Source of the DNA: Clostridium sp. CAG:138
GTDB lineage: Bacteria > Bacillota > Clostridia > Christensenellales > CAG-138
Assembly: GCA_000435055.1 (NCBI GenBank)
Contig: FR879680.1
Coordinates: 21,270 to 67,010 of the forward strand
DNA: 45,741 nt
Direction of reading: 5' to 3'
Below the pieces are notes generated by a model. That model was not told where the DNA came from and did no database searches. It saw only the letters and a list, made by a program, of their open reading frames with translations. The position numbers and the translations under genes were made by a program. This document shows, one piece after another, positions 16,354 through 24,962 of the stretch; positions within the stretch are counted from its first letter, which is position 1; the number at the start of each line of letters is the position of its first letter.

Positions 16354-17718
16354 ATGAGAAGCTATGTTCCCAACACCGTTGAAGAACGCCGCGAAATGCT
16401 GAAAACACTCGGCCTTTCCGAAATGGACGAGCTGTTTGCCGATATTCCGGCGGATCTTAAGCTCAACCGCGAGCTGGATCTTCCCGCTCCGATGAGCGAG
16501 ATGGAGCTGCGTCAGCTCATCACCGGCTATGTTCTTCAGAACGACGAAGCCTGCCTGCTTTTCCGCGGCGCGGGCGCATATCATCACTACATTCCCGCGC
16601 TGATTCCTCAGCTCATCTCCCGCAGCGAATTCTACACCGCATACACCCCCTATCAGGCGGAAATGAGCCAGGGTATGCTTCAGGGTATTTTCGAATGGCA
16701 AACAGTCATCTGCAATCTTACCGGCATGGATGCCGCCAACGCTTCCGTTTACGACGGTGCGACCGCTGCGGCCGAATCCCTGCTGATGCTGCGTGACTCA
16801 AAGCGCAAGAACAAGATCCTCTACAGTGCAGGTCTTCACCCCGATGTTATCGGCACTGTCAAAACTTACGGCCACTGCCACGGTCTTGAGCTTGTTGAAA
16901 TCGGTCTCAACGAAAACGGCATTACCGATATCGACTGCCTGAAGGCAAACCTTGAAGGCTCTGCCGGTTTCATCGCCGCACAGCCCAACTATTTCGGCTG
17001 CATTGAAAACATGGACGTGATTTCAGCCCTCGTTCACGGCGCAAAGGCACTGCTCGTCAGCTATGTCAACCCCATCAGCCTCGGCGCTGTCAAACGCCCT
17101 GCGGACTACGGTGCGGATATTGCTGTCGGCGATGCACAGCCTCTCGGCATTCCCATGTGCTTCGGCGGCCCGTATGCGGGCTTTATGGCAGCAGGCGGCA
17201 AACTCATCCGCAATCTGCCCGGCAGAATCGTCGGTGAAACCGTTGATGCCGACGGCAACCGCGTATTCGTTCTCACCCTTCAGGCACGCGAGCAGCACAT
17301 TCGCCGCGAAAAGGCTTCCAGCAACATCTGCTCCAACCAGATGCTCTGCGCAATCATGGCAACCATGTATGCCTGCACGATGGGTCCCTGCGGCATGAAA
17401 GAAGTTGCCGAAGCGAACATTGCAAAGGCGCACTATCTGGCTCAAAAGCTCACCGAGCTTCCCGGCTTCAAACTCCGTTTCAACACCCCGTTCTTCAACG
17501 AGTTCGTCATCGACAGCGAGATTCCCGCCGACGAGATTTCCACCGCGCTCAAGGATGCCGGCATAGTTTCCGGCCTTGTGCTTGCAGACGGCGGAATGCT
17601 CTGGTGCGCAACCGAAATGACAACCAAAGAAGATATTGATTACCTTATCGAAATGCTCAACATCATGTTCTTTGAGCAGGACGGTGAGAACGAAACCGAC
17701 GGAGGTACCGAAGCATGA
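16354..17718 (+). CDS. gcvPA: Glycine dehydrogenase (decarboxylating) subunit 1
   Basis: Alpha subunit of the two-subunit P protein that decarboxylates glycine with PLP. The 454-aa protein starts MRSYVPNTVEERREMLKTLG as typical GcvPA, then FRGAGAYHHYIP, YTPYQAEMSQGMLQ, YDGATAAAES, and the glycine-rich GIPMCFGGPYAGFMA. I chose ATG 16354 with AAAGGAAG upstream; the frame opens at 16276. Its stop overlaps the gcvPB start by 4 nt. Confidence 0.97.
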   Translation: MRSYVPNTVEERREMLKTLGLSEMDELFADIPADLKLNRELDLPAPMSEMELRQLITGYVLQNDEACLLFRGAGAYHHYIPALIPQLISRSEFYTAYTPYQAEMSQGMLQGIFEWQTVICNLTGMDAANASVYDGATAAAESLLMLRDSKRKNKILYSAGLHPDVIGTVKTYGHCHGLELVEIGLNENGITDIDCLKANLEGSAGFIAAQPNYFGCIENMDVISALVHGAKALLVSYVNPISLGAVKRPADYGADIAVGDAQPLGIPMCFGGPYAGFMAAGGKLIRNLPGRIVGETVDADGNRVFVLTLQAREQHIRREKASSNICSNQMLCAIMATMYACTMGPCGMKEVAEANIAKAHYLAQKLTELPGFKLRFNTPFFNEFVIDSEIPADEISTALKDAGIVSGLVLADGGMLWCATEMTTKEDIDYLIEMLNIMFFEQDGENETDGGTEA

Positions 17719-19157
17719 GGCAATCCTACAAGCTGATTTTTGAACGTTCCCGCGAGGGACGCCGCGCGTATGACCTGCCCGCACTGGATGTGCCCGCCGC
17801 AAACTGCGCAATCCCCGAAAATATGCGTGCCGAATCAAAACTCGACCTTCCCGAACTGGGTGAAGTCGATCTTGTTCGCCACTACACAAACCTTTCCCGC
17901 CGCAATTTCGGCGTTGACAACGGGTTCTATCCTCTCGGCTCCTGCACGATGAAATACAACCCCAAAATCAACGAAGAAGTCGCCCAACTGTTTAACGATG
18001 TGCATCCTCTGCTCGATGCAGATATGTGCCAGGGTTCTCTGCGCCTGATGTATGACATGGAAAAATGCCTGTGCGAAATCTGCGGCATGGATGCTTTCAC
18101 GCTCCAACCCGCTGCCGGTGCGCACGGTGAATTGACCGGACTTATGCATATCCGCGCCTATCACGAACATCGCGGCGACACCGCCCGCACAACCATCATC
18201 GTTCCCGATGCAGCGCACGGCACCAACCCCGCAAGTGCGGTTATGTGCGGCTTCAAAGTTAAAGAAATCAAATCCGCTCCCGACGGCGGCGTTGATCTTG
18301 ACGCGCTGCGTGCGGCAGTCGGCCCCGACACTGCGGGTCTGATGCTCACCAACCCCTCCACCCTCGGTCTGTTTGAGCGCAACATTAAGGAAATTGCCGA
18401 CATCGTTCACGAGGCAGGCGGTCTGCTCTATTACGACGGCGCAAACCTGAACGCGATAATGGGCATTGTTCGCCCCGGCGATATGGGCTTTGACGTTATG
18501 CATATCAACCTGCATAAAACTTTCTCCACCCCGCACGGCGGCGGTGGTCCCGGCAGCGGTCCCGTCGGTGTTAAAAAACACCTCATGCCCTTTATGCCTG
18601 TTCCCGTGCTTGTTGAACGCAACGGCATGATCGAACTCGATTACGATCGCCCCGAATCCTTCGGCAGGGTCAAGAGCTTCTACGGCAACTTCGGTGTTAT
18701 CGTCAAGGCATATGCCTATATCCGCTCTCTTGGCGGCAAGGGTCTCAAGGAAGCAAGCGAAAATGCCGTTCTGAATGCAAACTACATCATGAACGCACTG
18801 CGCGGCACCTATGAGATTCCCCACGACCGCATCTGTATGCATGAATGCGTCATTGCTCCGGGCGAACTGCTCGATCTCGGCGTTCACACAACCGATATCG
18901 CAAAAGCCCTTATCGATCGCGGTTACCATCCCCCGACCATCTACTTCCCGCTTATCGTTCATGAAGCAATGATGATCGAACCCACCGAAACCGAAAGCCG
19001 TGAGACTCTCGATGAGTTCATTGAAGCAATGAAAGCCATTGCCCGTGAAGCCAAAGAAAACCCCGAGGCCGTACATGCCTGCCCCATCACCACCCCCGTC
19101 GGCCGTCCCGATGAGGTCACCGCGGCAAGAAAGCCCGTTGTACGCTACACGAAATAA
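17715..19157 (+). CDS. gcvPB: Glycine dehydrogenase (decarboxylating) subunit 2
   Basis: Beta subunit carrying the PLP site of the split P protein. Lys268 in HINLHKTFSTPHGGGGPG is the expected PLP lysine. PLGSCTMKYNPK and PDAAHGTNPAS are further hallmarks. The ATG overlaps the gcvPA stop as ATGA, so the two subunits are translationally coupled. A strong terminator follows at 19223-19259. Confidence 0.97.
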   Translation: MRQSYKLIFERSREGRRAYDLPALDVPAANCAIPENMRAESKLDLPELGEVDLVRHYTNLSRRNFGVDNGFYPLGSCTMKYNPKINEEVAQLFNDVHPLLDADMCQGSLRLMYDMEKCLCEICGMDAFTLQPAAGAHGELTGLMHIRAYHEHRGDTARTTIIVPDAAHGTNPASAVMCGFKVKEIKSAPDGGVDLDALRAAVGPDTAGLMLTNPSTLGLFERNIKEIADIVHEAGGLLYYDGANLNAIMGIVRPGDMGFDVMHINLHKTFSTPHGGGGPGSGPVGVKKHLMPFMPVPVLVERNGMIELDYDRPESFGRVKSFYGNFGVIVKAYAYIRSLGGKGLKEASENAVLNANYIMNALRGTYEIPHDRICMHECVIAPGELLDLGVHTTDIAKALIDRGYHPPTIYFPLIVHEAMMIEPTETESRETLDEFIEAMKAIAREAKENPEAVHACPITTPVGRPDEVTAARKPVVRYTK

Positions 19158-19222
19158 GCATTGCTTTCAGTAAACCGCAAACTGCATCAGCGGGCTCGGT
19201 ATCCCCGCCACCGCTGACAAAT

Positions 19223-19259
19223 AACAGGACTGCACCGTAAAAGGCAGCAGTCCTGTTTT
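19223..19259 (+). terminator. Terminator after the gcv cluster
   Basis: AACAGGACTGC (19223-19233) pairs perfectly with GCAGTCCTGTT (19247-19257), followed by TT. The A-rich left flank makes it plausible for the convergent TIR-STING gene as well. Confidence 0.8.
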
Positions 19260-19336
19260 GTTATTGTATTCGAATTTTGTTGAGTGAGTTTGCTTATTAT
19301 TCTCCTGCATTTGCGGCTAGCCACGTTTCTGATGTT

Positions 19337-20455
19337 TCATATTGTTATATCCATAAATTCAATTGATACATTTTGCAGCTGGTTCAAAATTCTTTCAATC
19401 TTTTCGCTGTCGTGGATGAACAACAGTCGTTTGCGCGCAACCTCCGGCGAAAGCAGCTTGTTCAGTGCAAAGGCGTAAATATCCATTTCTTTTGTAACAA
19501 AACGTTCCTCAGCTGAGGCATCATAATCTGCGTCGGAATCAATACTCAGCACTGAATTGACCAGCACATAGGACGCCGTTATCGATGTCGGAACATCAAC
19601 GATAAGCAATGAGCTGTCGCTCTCATCAAGCCTTCCGTTAAAAAACAGTCCTCGTATGCCCGCATTCCCGATAAAAAAATCCTCGTATCCATGTTTTTTA
19701 AAGTAAACAGAAATCATTGAACGTGTAGACATGCTGACGGCTGACGGCAGGCAAATGCAGAGTTTGATTCTGTCCGGACACGGATATACTTTTTCGGGAT
19801 GCTCCCTGCTTGAAAACCCTTTATCTATGTTTTCAAACAGTCTCACAATAAAATTGATAAAATACGCTTCAGCCGATGACACCGCCGCTCCGACAAACAC
19901 CGGAGAGACCTGCTCTGAGTTTTTATTTATATGTTCAATGATTTCGCTCAGCTGCCGCATGAACCTTTCCTTCAAAACATCAGCTTTTTTGTCGATTATT
20001 TCGCCGACTTTGCCGATTGTCGCTTCTCTGTCGACGGAACTGAAAGTAACATATTCGATGCCCATTTTTCCAACGCCGATCAAATCTTCAGGAATGCGGA
20101 CGTTTTCTTCCGCAAGTAGAATAACACGTTCTGCGCCGAGAGCCATAGTACAAAGTCCCAATTCGAATATGACATTGTCGCGAATCGCACTGCGTTCTTC
20201 GCTGCCCCTGAGTTTGACGGTGTCAACGCCTTCCGCAACTATCAACGCAAAGTCAAAAGTCGGTATCTTCTTCATCAATGCAGGCAAAAGTGCAATTTGT
20301 TCCATGTTATGCGCACGACTGAACAGAGAGCGCCAATCAAAGCACAGTATGCCTCTGTCGCCAAGTTTATTTTGAATATACTCAACAGTGCCGTTTCTAA
20401 TTGACTCACCCGCAGAAAATATGATTACATTTTGTTTCCTTTTTGTCAGCTTCAT
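19337..20455 (-). CDS. TIR-like (PF10137-type) domain fused to a STING-like domain; candidate CBASS-type effector
   Basis: The 372-aa protein has two parts. Residues about 8-140 form a TIR-like nucleotide-binding domain: VIIFSAGES, then the family signature IRDNVIFELGL with Glu98 as the likely NADase glutamate, then ERVILLAEE and IPEDLIG. Residues about 185-372 match what I know of prokaryotic STING domains: SAEAYFINFIVRLFENI, a parallel strand KLCICLP, then LLIVDVPTSIT (D287, P289, T290 fit the ligand-binding DxPT motif) and the E...TKEMDIYAFALNKLL helix. Known TIR-STING proteins (Cap12) cleave NAD+ when a cyclic dinucleotide binds STING. No CD-NTase is present nearby in the window. Its start lies 4 nt after the tsaD stop, and its ribosome-binding site (GGAGGGAAGG) overlaps the tsaD end, so co-expression is likely. 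The TIR call is firm; the STING call is by motif memory. Confidence 0.75.
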   Translation of the reverse strand: MKLTKRKQNVIIFSAGESIRNGTVEYIQNKLGDRGILCFDWRSLFSRAHNMEQIALLPALMKKIPTFDFALIVAEGVDTVKLRGSEERSAIRDNVIFELGLCTMALGAERVILLAEENVRIPEDLIGVGKMGIEYVTFSSVDREATIGKVGEIIDKKADVLKERFMRQLSEIIEHINKNSEQVSPVFVGAAVSSAEAYFINFIVRLFENIDKGFSSREHPEKVYPCPDRIKLCICLPSAVSMSTRSMISVYFKKHGYEDFFIGNAGIRGLFFNGRLDESDSSLLIVDVPTSITASYVLVNSVLSIDSDADYDASAEERFVTKEMDIYAFALNKLLSPEVARKRLLFIHDSEKIERILNQLQNVSIEFMDITI

Positions 20456-20459
20456 CCCT

Positions 20460-21488
20460 CTACCTTCCCTCCGACAGGAACTCAGCCGCCGAAGGATTCA
20501 AATCCAGCCCGGAAACCTCCCCGCTGCGCAGCATATAATAACCCTGACAGGCTATCATTGCCGCATTATCGGTGCAGAACCGCATATCCGGGCGGCAAAA
20601 ACGGATGCCGTTCCTGTCGCACTCGGTTTGCAGCCGGGTGCGAAGCACATTGTTCGCACTCACTCCTCCGGCAAGGGCAAGCACGGAGCTTTTTTCGCGC
20701 AGAGCCGCGCGAACGGATTTCATCGTCAGGGTATCCGCAACGGCACGTTGGAAGGAGGCGGCGACATCGGCCTTATTCAGAACTTCCCCCTTCTGCTCCG
20801 CATTATGGAGCAGGTTGACAACGGCCGTTTTGATTCCCGAAAAACTGAAATCATTGCTTTCGCCCTCGTTAAACGGTGCATGGAAGCGGAATGCGTTCGG
20901 GTTCCCGCATTTTGCAAGCTTCTCTATCTCCGGGCCGCCGGGGTACGGCAAGCCGAGCGCACGCGCTGCCTTGTCAAAAGCTTCACCCGCCGCATCATCG
21001 CGCGTTCTGCCGATAAGTTCAAAGCGATTGTAATCGACCACGCGAACAATATGGCTGTGTCCGCCGGAAGCCACAATGCAGACAAACGGCGGTTCAAGAT
21101 CCGGATAAGTGAGATAGTTTGCGGCGATATGCCCCGCAATATGGTTCACGCCGACCAAAGGAATGTTTGCGGCGTATGCGAGGCCTTTTGCATAGCTGAC
21201 GCCCACAAGCAGTGCGCCGATCAGCCCGGGCGTGCAGGTTACGGCAATTGCACCGATGTCATTCAAACCGACACCGGCAGTTTTTAATGCCTCATCCGCA
21301 ACGGCACCTATACGCTCCGTATGGCTGCGGGAAGCAATTTCCGGCACAACGCCGCCGTACAGCCTGTGAACGGGAATTTGCGTATGCACCGCCATGCTCA
21401 GCACTTTGCGTCCGCCGTACAGAACGGCGGCGGCTGTTTCGTCGCAGGAGGATTCAATCCCGAGTACAAGTTCATTTTCCCCGCTCAT
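20460..21488 (-). CDS. tsaD: tRNA threonylcarbamoyladenosine transferase TsaD
   Basis: Catalytic subunit that makes t6A37 on ANN-decoding tRNAs, working with TsaB, TsaC and TsaE, none of which is in the window. Family motifs are LVLGIESSCDETAAAV, the metal site HIAGHIAAN, VASGGHSHIV, and GGVSANNVLR. ATG 21488 gives the usual N-terminus but lacks a Shine-Dalgarno; TTG at 21530 has GGAAAGGA upstream and is a real alternative, and the frame opens at 21560. It is followed 4 nt later by the TIR-STING gene. Confidence 0.95.
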   Translation of the reverse strand: MSGENELVLGIESSCDETAAAVLYGGRKVLSMAVHTQIPVHRLYGGVVPEIASRSHTERIGAVADEALKTAGVGLNDIGAIAVTCTPGLIGALLVGVSYAKGLAYAANIPLVGVNHIAGHIAANYLTYPDLEPPFVCIVASGGHSHIVRVVDYNRFELIGRTRDDAAGEAFDKAARALGLPYPGGPEIEKLAKCGNPNAFRFHAPFNEGESNDFSFSGIKTAVVNLLHNAEQKGEVLNKADVAASFQRAVADTLTMKSVRAALREKSSVLALAGGVSANNVLRTRLQTECDRNGIRFCRPDMRFCTDNAAMIACQGYYMLRSGEVSGLDLNPSAAEFLSEGR

Positions 21489-21612
21489 AAAGCGTTTCAG
21501 CGCGGGTTCACATCTTTCGGACCAATTCAAATTGATTTTCCTTTCCAAACCGCTTTTCACTTTCCAAGCCGACTCCCGCTTCCGCAGGCAGTAACCGGAA
21601 CGATTGATTTGA

Positions 21613-22347
21613 TTAAGTGAAATTAGTCTTTGGCATCCCTAAGTCTGTTTTCACGGTTCCCTTGCCTGCTCCCGAGGTTTTGCACACAATCCCCGCGAGA
21701 ATGCTTATAACCGCACAGGCACTCACGGTGTAAACTGCAATGCGAAGTATCAGATCGCTGAAAAGCTGCTGAACGCAAATGCGAATCATCAAACTTTCCG
21801 CCGGGTCAAATATTGCAGACGGAACATCCAGAAATACTGCGTGAAACAGTATCCAGAACGAATAAAAATCCACGGCAGCCCAAATTGCAAGCGCAGCCGC
21901 AATGAAGGCAATGACGCAAATCCCGATAAGCCAGCAGCGGGCAAGCACGGCGGCGGCTCTCCGCCTGTAAACATACAAAGCAAGCGCAGCCGCAATTGCT
22001 GCAAAGGCGAACAGAATGTATTTCGCTGTTTCAACCCCGAACCAGAGCTTTCGGACATCGCTCATGTGTGAAATTTCCCGCTCGCCGAACATTTCGGTGC
22101 GTTCGCCGAACACCGTGACTTCCGTTTGAAGCTCATCCGTCCCGCCCTTCATATAATCAACCATGCGAAGATACACGGTGCACATCTCGTCCGTGCTCAT
22201 GCCGGTGTAATCGTTTATATCAAGTTTTTCATACTCCCTTTTGATCCAAACCTTATCTCCCGAAAGCCGGTCGATAAAACTTATCAGCAGCGCGGCAGCA
22301 AGGCACGGCACGGCAGCATATGCAAGGATTTTTGAAAGCAGCTTCAT
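21613..22347 (-). CDS. TIGR01906/DUF1461 family integral membrane protein
   Basis: A 244-aa membrane protein with an N-terminal helix (residues 5-25), an extracytoplasmic loop of about 80 residues, then four more hydrophobic helices. The loop contains the family hallmarks DYTGMSTDEMCTVYLRMVDY and the FGEREISHMSDVRKL signature. Family members occur across clostridia and their function is not known. The ATG lies 9 nt after the stop of the CapA-like gene on the same strand, with GGAGGG inside that gap region, so the two are probably one operon. Confidence 0.82.
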   Translation of the reverse strand: MKLLSKILAYAAVPCLAAALLISFIDRLSGDKVWIKREYEKLDINDYTGMSTDEMCTVYLRMVDYMKGGTDELQTEVTVFGERTEMFGEREISHMSDVRKLWFGVETAKYILFAFAAIAAALALYVYRRRAAAVLARCWLIGICVIAFIAAALAIWAAVDFYSFWILFHAVFLDVPSAIFDPAESLMIRICVQQLFSDLILRIAVYTVSACAVISILAGIVCKTSGAGKGTVKTDLGMPKTNFT

Positions 22348-22356
22348 GCTAATATT

Positions 22357-23574
22357 TTATCTTCCCTCCGGGTTTACAATTGCCGTTATCCTTTCTTCCG
22401 CCGCCTTAAGCTGCGGAATGATGCTATTAACAATCGTCACGTTCGTCGGCACAACAACATACCAATAGCCTTTAAGCTGCGGGAACACGCGGCAGGGATG
22501 ATATTTCTCGCTTTCCACGCGCACACTTCCCCCCTCGCGAACGATGCCGATCTCCGCAATAAAAGTGTCGTTCGCGGTGCTTCTGCCCATGCTGGACACA
22601 AAATTGCCCATTGAATATGCACAAAGCACCTGCCGTCCGTCCGCCGCCGTGAGCCAAACAACGGGCTGAACCGCATGGGAGTGTGAGCCGATTATGATAT
22701 CAACGCCTGCATCCGCCATCTCCTGAGCGTGAGTCACGACCTTCGGTGTGGGTTGGTGCGTATGTTCCGCGCCCCAATGATTATAGGCCACGATAAGCTC
22801 CGCACCGGCAGCCCGCGCCGCCGCAATGTCCTCGGCAATGCGTTCCTTTGAATAGGTGTTTATCATGTATTCACAGCCCGCTTCGCGAACGGCTTTATCT
22901 TTTGAATTATAGAATTCGGCATAGGAAAGGAGGCCGACTTTTATCCCCTTAACATCAAGGATTACGAACCGCTGCGCGTCCTTTTCGCGGAAAAGTCCGG
23001 TGTAGGGAAAGCCGTATTCCTCAACAGCCTGAGTGGTTTCGATAATACCCTGAACTCCCGCATCGCAGCAATGGTTGTTTGCAAGCACAAGCGCGTCAAA
23101 GCCCGCAAATTTCAATGCTCCCAAATATTGCTTGGGTCCGTTGCAGTTGGGCATTCCGCCGATATTGCGCTGCTCCGTTGCATAGGGCCACGAATGCGAA
23201 AGCGATGTTTCAAGATTGCCGATGACGCAGTCCGCATTGTTAAAAACTTCCCTGACATATGCAAATGACGGAGAAAAGTCATAGCCGCTGCCGCCCGCCT
23301 GCTGTTTCGCGCCGCGCTGCTGGCTTGAAAGGCACATCAAATCGCCCACAAACATGAGCGTTGCGTGAACGGGCGCAGGGGTGGGCTCCGGCGTCGGTTC
23401 GGACGTCGGCTCCGGTGTCGGTTCGGCCGTCGGCGACGTTGTCAGCTGTGCTGTCGGTGCAGGCGTGTCATGGCCTATATCAACAACAACATCGCCTCCG
23501 CGGCAGGCGGTGCCTGCAAAAACAAAAGCCAAAGCAATCATCAGTGCGGCGAACCGCAGCAATTTTTTCTTCAT
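22357..23574 (-). CDS. CapA/PGA-synthesis-type metallophosphatase lipoprotein
   Basis: A 405-aa exported protein. The N-terminal signal peptide ends in a lipobox-like AGTAC (Cys24, with an unusual Gly at -3), followed by a Pro/Thr/Glu-rich linker (about residues 38-70) and a CapA-type calcineurin-like phosphoesterase domain. Metal-site motifs are MFVGDLM, GNLETSLS, LANNHCCDAG, YNHWGAEH and GSHSHAVQP. Such proteins are annotated for poly-gamma-glutamate synthesis, but stand-alone copies like this have unknown substrates. I chose ATG 23574 (GAGGAG upstream); the frame runs on to 23856 without a signal peptide. Confidence 0.88.
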   Translation of the reverse strand: MKKKLLRFAALMIALAFVFAGTACRGGDVVVDIGHDTPAPTAQLTTSPTAEPTPEPTSEPTPEPTPAPVHATLMFVGDLMCLSSQQRGAKQQAGGSGYDFSPSFAYVREVFNNADCVIGNLETSLSHSWPYATEQRNIGGMPNCNGPKQYLGALKFAGFDALVLANNHCCDAGVQGIIETTQAVEEYGFPYTGLFREKDAQRFVILDVKGIKVGLLSYAEFYNSKDKAVREAGCEYMINTYSKERIAEDIAAARAAGAELIVAYNHWGAEHTHQPTPKVVTHAQEMADAGVDIIIGSHSHAVQPVVWLTAADGRQVLCAYSMGNFVSSMGRSTANDTFIAEIGIVREGGSVRVESEKYHPCRVFPQLKGYWYVVVPTNVTIVNSIIPQLKAAEERITAIVNPEGR

Positions 23575-23689
23575 TATCTGTCTCCTCAATAAAGTGCGCC
23601 GACGCTCGGCTTCGCCCCGAAAAAAGCAATTGCGGCAGCGGCAGGTTAACTCTCCCCCGCGAGAACTTCGGTCACGGGGATGTCTTTCG

Positions 23690-23728
23690 GGCTTGTTCCC
23701 CTCGGGAATGTTTCCCGAGAAACAAGCC
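23690..23728. repeat. Large inverted repeat containing a parS-like 16-mer
   Basis: GGCTTGTT (23690-23697) and CTCGGGAA (23701-23708) pair with TTCCCGAG (23712-23719) and AACAAGCC (23721-23728), a 16-bp hairpin with a small bulge. Within it, 23709-23724 reads TGTTTCCCGAGAAACA, one base different from the two parS sites of this window. No T-run follows, so it is not a simple terminator. A second partial copy AACAAGCCTGCCCGAG begins near 23740, and ATTGCCT/AGGCAAT forms another hairpin near 23770. Confidence 0.7.
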
Positions 23729-23852
23729 GACAGCAAATTAAACAAGCCTGCCCGAGAACAGTTTGCCGTATTGCCTCGGACAGGCAATAAAAAGCGTTTC
23801 CTGTGCGGCACCGTCACGCGGACGGGCGCGGACGGCTTTTGCCGTTCTGCCT

Positions 23853-24782
23853 TCAATCCGGCTGAATCACTCCCGCCGCAACGGAAGCGGCAAGGCGCAC
23901 GTTGTTATAAACAAGCGCGATATTCGCCTTCAGGCTTGCGCCCTCCGTAAGCTCCGCAATGCGCGCAAGCAGGAAGGGGGTAACATCCCTGCCCGTGATG
24001 CCGTTCTTTTCGGCCTCACGCAAAGCCTTCGTGGTTGCACGGTCGATCATGTCCTCGTCGGCTTCGAATTCTTTCGGAATCGGGTTCACAATAACCATGC
24101 CGCTGCGCATGGGAATATTTGCCATTGCGCCGACCATATCCGAAAGCTCCTCAACCGAATCGCATCTGCAAGGGGTGTTATAACCGCTGTCCCGCGTGTA
24201 AAATGCGGGCATTTTGTTCGTGCGGAAGCCGACAACGGGCACACCCTGCGTTTCAAGATACTCAAGCGTCAAGCCGATATCAAGCACACTCTTTGCCCCC
24301 GCGCAAACGACTGCAACAGGCGTTCTTCCAAGCTCCGTAAGGTCGGCGGAAATATCCATGGTTGTTTCCGCGCCGCGATGCACGCCGCCGATGCCGCCCG
24401 TTGCAAACACTTTTATGCCCGCAAGGCTTGCAATGAACATCGTTGCGGCAACCGTCGTTGCACCGTCCGCACCCTTTGCCATGATATAAGGAATATCGCG
24501 GCGGCTGACTTTTGCAACATTCCGTCCTTCCCTGCCGAGATACTCTATCTGTTCCTCGGTAAGGCCCGCGCAAAGCTGACCTCCGATGATCGCAATCGTT
24601 GCGGGAACCGCGCCGTGCGTACGTGCCAGACGTTCGCACGCAAGAGCCGTTTTGACGTTCTGCGGATAAGGCATTCCGTGCGCAATAATCGTGCTTTCAA
24701 GCGCAATAACGGGTCTTCCCAGCGCAAGTGCCTCGCGAACTTCATCAGAAAGTTTAACGTTGTAATTCATTTTTATGACCAT
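23853..24782 (-). CDS. psuG: Pseudouridine-5'-phosphate glycosidase
   Basis: Splits pseudouridine 5'-phosphate into uracil and ribose 5-phosphate, salvaging the modified base. The 309-aa protein has the family start ALALGRPVIALESTIIAHGMPYPQN, the Mn-site region GADGATTVAATM, and FATGGIGGVHRGAE, with the catalytic lysine in the VVCAGAKSVLDIGLTLEYLET region. No psuK kinase or psuT transporter is adjacent. The start ATG 24782 depends on a Shine-Dalgarno (AAGGAGA) 22 nt away, brought close by a hairpin (next entry); M5 at 24770 is an alternative without a site. Confidence 0.95.
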   Translation of the reverse strand: MVIKMNYNVKLSDEVREALALGRPVIALESTIIAHGMPYPQNVKTALACERLARTHGAVPATIAIIGGQLCAGLTEEQIEYLGREGRNVAKVSRRDIPYIMAKGADGATTVAATMFIASLAGIKVFATGGIGGVHRGAETTMDISADLTELGRTPVAVVCAGAKSVLDIGLTLEYLETQGVPVVGFRTNKMPAFYTRDSGYNTPCRCDSVEELSDMVGAMANIPMRSGMVIVNPIPKEFEADEDMIDRATTKALREAEKNGITGRDVTPFLLARIAELTEGASLKANIALVYNNVRLAASVAAGVIQPD

Positions 24783-24785
24783 GAC

Positions 24786-24809
24786 TTTCGCTTCGGCGAA
24801 AATCTCCTT
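24786..24809 (-). promoter_or_regulatory. Shine-Dalgarno of psuG separated from its AUG by a hairpin
   Basis: On the minus strand AAGGAGA is followed by TTTCGC-CGAA-GCGAAA and then GTC before the ATG. Folding of the 6-bp stem with a CGAA tetraloop would shorten the effective spacing from 21-22 nt to a normal value. Confidence 0.6.
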
Positions 24810-24828
24810 TCTTTTCTTTGCATTTTGC

Positions 24829-24846
24829 AGCCGGCCACGGCCGGCT
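24829..24846 (-). repeat. GC-rich palindrome in the psuG leader
   Basis: AGCCGGCC-AC-GGCCGGCT is a perfect 8-bp inverted repeat in the 5' leader of psuG. It has no T-run on either side. It may be an operator or a leader hairpin. Confidence 0.5.
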
Positions 24847-24962
24847 TCGTTGTAAAATCCCTGTCGGAAAGCTGCCCGAGGTTCGGATTTAAAGTTTAAT
24901 GTTCAAATTTTTTCCCGGTTCCCTTTCGGTGCAAACTGTTATGACTCCGTTATATCCTCAAC

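Noticed and set aside
23764..23795. Terminator for psuG
   Set aside because: ATTGCCT/AGGCAAT is followed by an A-run on the + strand and has no T-run in the direction of psuG transcription.
19158..24782. A complete CBASS operon around the TIR-STING gene
   Set aside because: Neighbours are gcvPB, tsaD, a TIGR01906 protein, a CapA-like protein and psuG; no nucleotidyltransferase with GS-x10-DxD or Cap2/Cap3 proteins is encoded.
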